Positions 22,830 through 22,887 of a DNA stretch of 22,887 bases are shown here, in pieces. The position numbers and the translations under genes are program-made. Positions within the stretch are counted from its first letter, which is position 1. Each line of letters starts with the position of its first letter. This DNA is from CAUZJO01 sp963580245 (lineage in GTDB: Bacteria; Sumerlaeota; Sumerlaeia; MVZB01): the NCBI GenBank assembly GCA_963580245.1, contig CAUZJO010000074.1:1-22887 (forward strand), in the 5' to 3' direction. The notes under the pieces were generated by a model, which saw only the letters and a program-made list of their open reading frames with translations, did no database searches and was not told the DNA's origin.

Positions 22830-22887
22830 GAAATTAGCGTGACGCTTCGAAAACGCATGGAGCGCTCCGGACCGTTTCACCACTCCA

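Noticed and set aside
22830..22887. GGAGCGCTCC palindrome after the isochorismatase-family gene
   Set aside because: A 10-base palindrome without a loop or U-tract; likely chance in GC-rich DNA.

Overview
This is a GC-rich bacterial chromosome segment with an IS element end at its left edge. The organism is Gram-negative-like and probably an uncultured lineage. The type II-type pseudopilin with a 'YDPTNG' tail, an S55-domain secreted protein, a very large FG-GAP surface protein and a short NagA-like protein together recall Candidatus Sumerlaeota, Hydrogenedentota or Planctomycetota-like genomes. That placement is inferred from protein style, not from a marker gene. No rRNA, tRNA or CRISPR array was recognised.

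Layout. Positions 1-126 hold the end of an IS630-like element. Next are a pseudopilin (235-909, +) and, convergent to it, an NAD-dependent sugar epimerase (955-1911, -). A 350-base gap carries two near-identical hairpin repeats. A long minus-strand block of exported proteins follows (14550 down to 2262): a small secreted protein, a 2318-residue FG-GAP repeat protein with an IPT/TIG tail, an S55 (SpoIVB-type) domain protein and a beta-propeller/Ig-like protein. A consensus-like sigma-70 promoter lies about 390 bases upstream of the block. The last two genes are 43 bases apart and probably co-transcribed. I think the block makes a cell-surface or periplasmic module. The N-terminal region of the giant protein looks like a matrixin-type metalloprotease that has lost its whole zinc-binding signature.

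From 15067 the window is mostly housekeeping with decay in the middle. A PlsC-like acyltransferase is followed by two broken genes tail to tail. One is a frameshifted and internally deleted YdjC/ChbG-type deacetylase. The other is a secreted BNR-repeat protein cut by one in-frame TAG. Then come a membrane-anchored alpha/beta hydrolase, acetolactate synthase (ilvB) with a good promoter, a 27-bp perfect inverted repeat, a short NagA-like deacetylase and, divergent from it, an isochorismatase-family hydrolase.

The most notable points are the pseudo-matrixin/FG-GAP giant with its partner gene, the paired hairpin repeats at 2109-2255, the inverted repeat at 20855-20955, the two adjacent broken genes and the long leader behind the promoter at 14942-14970.
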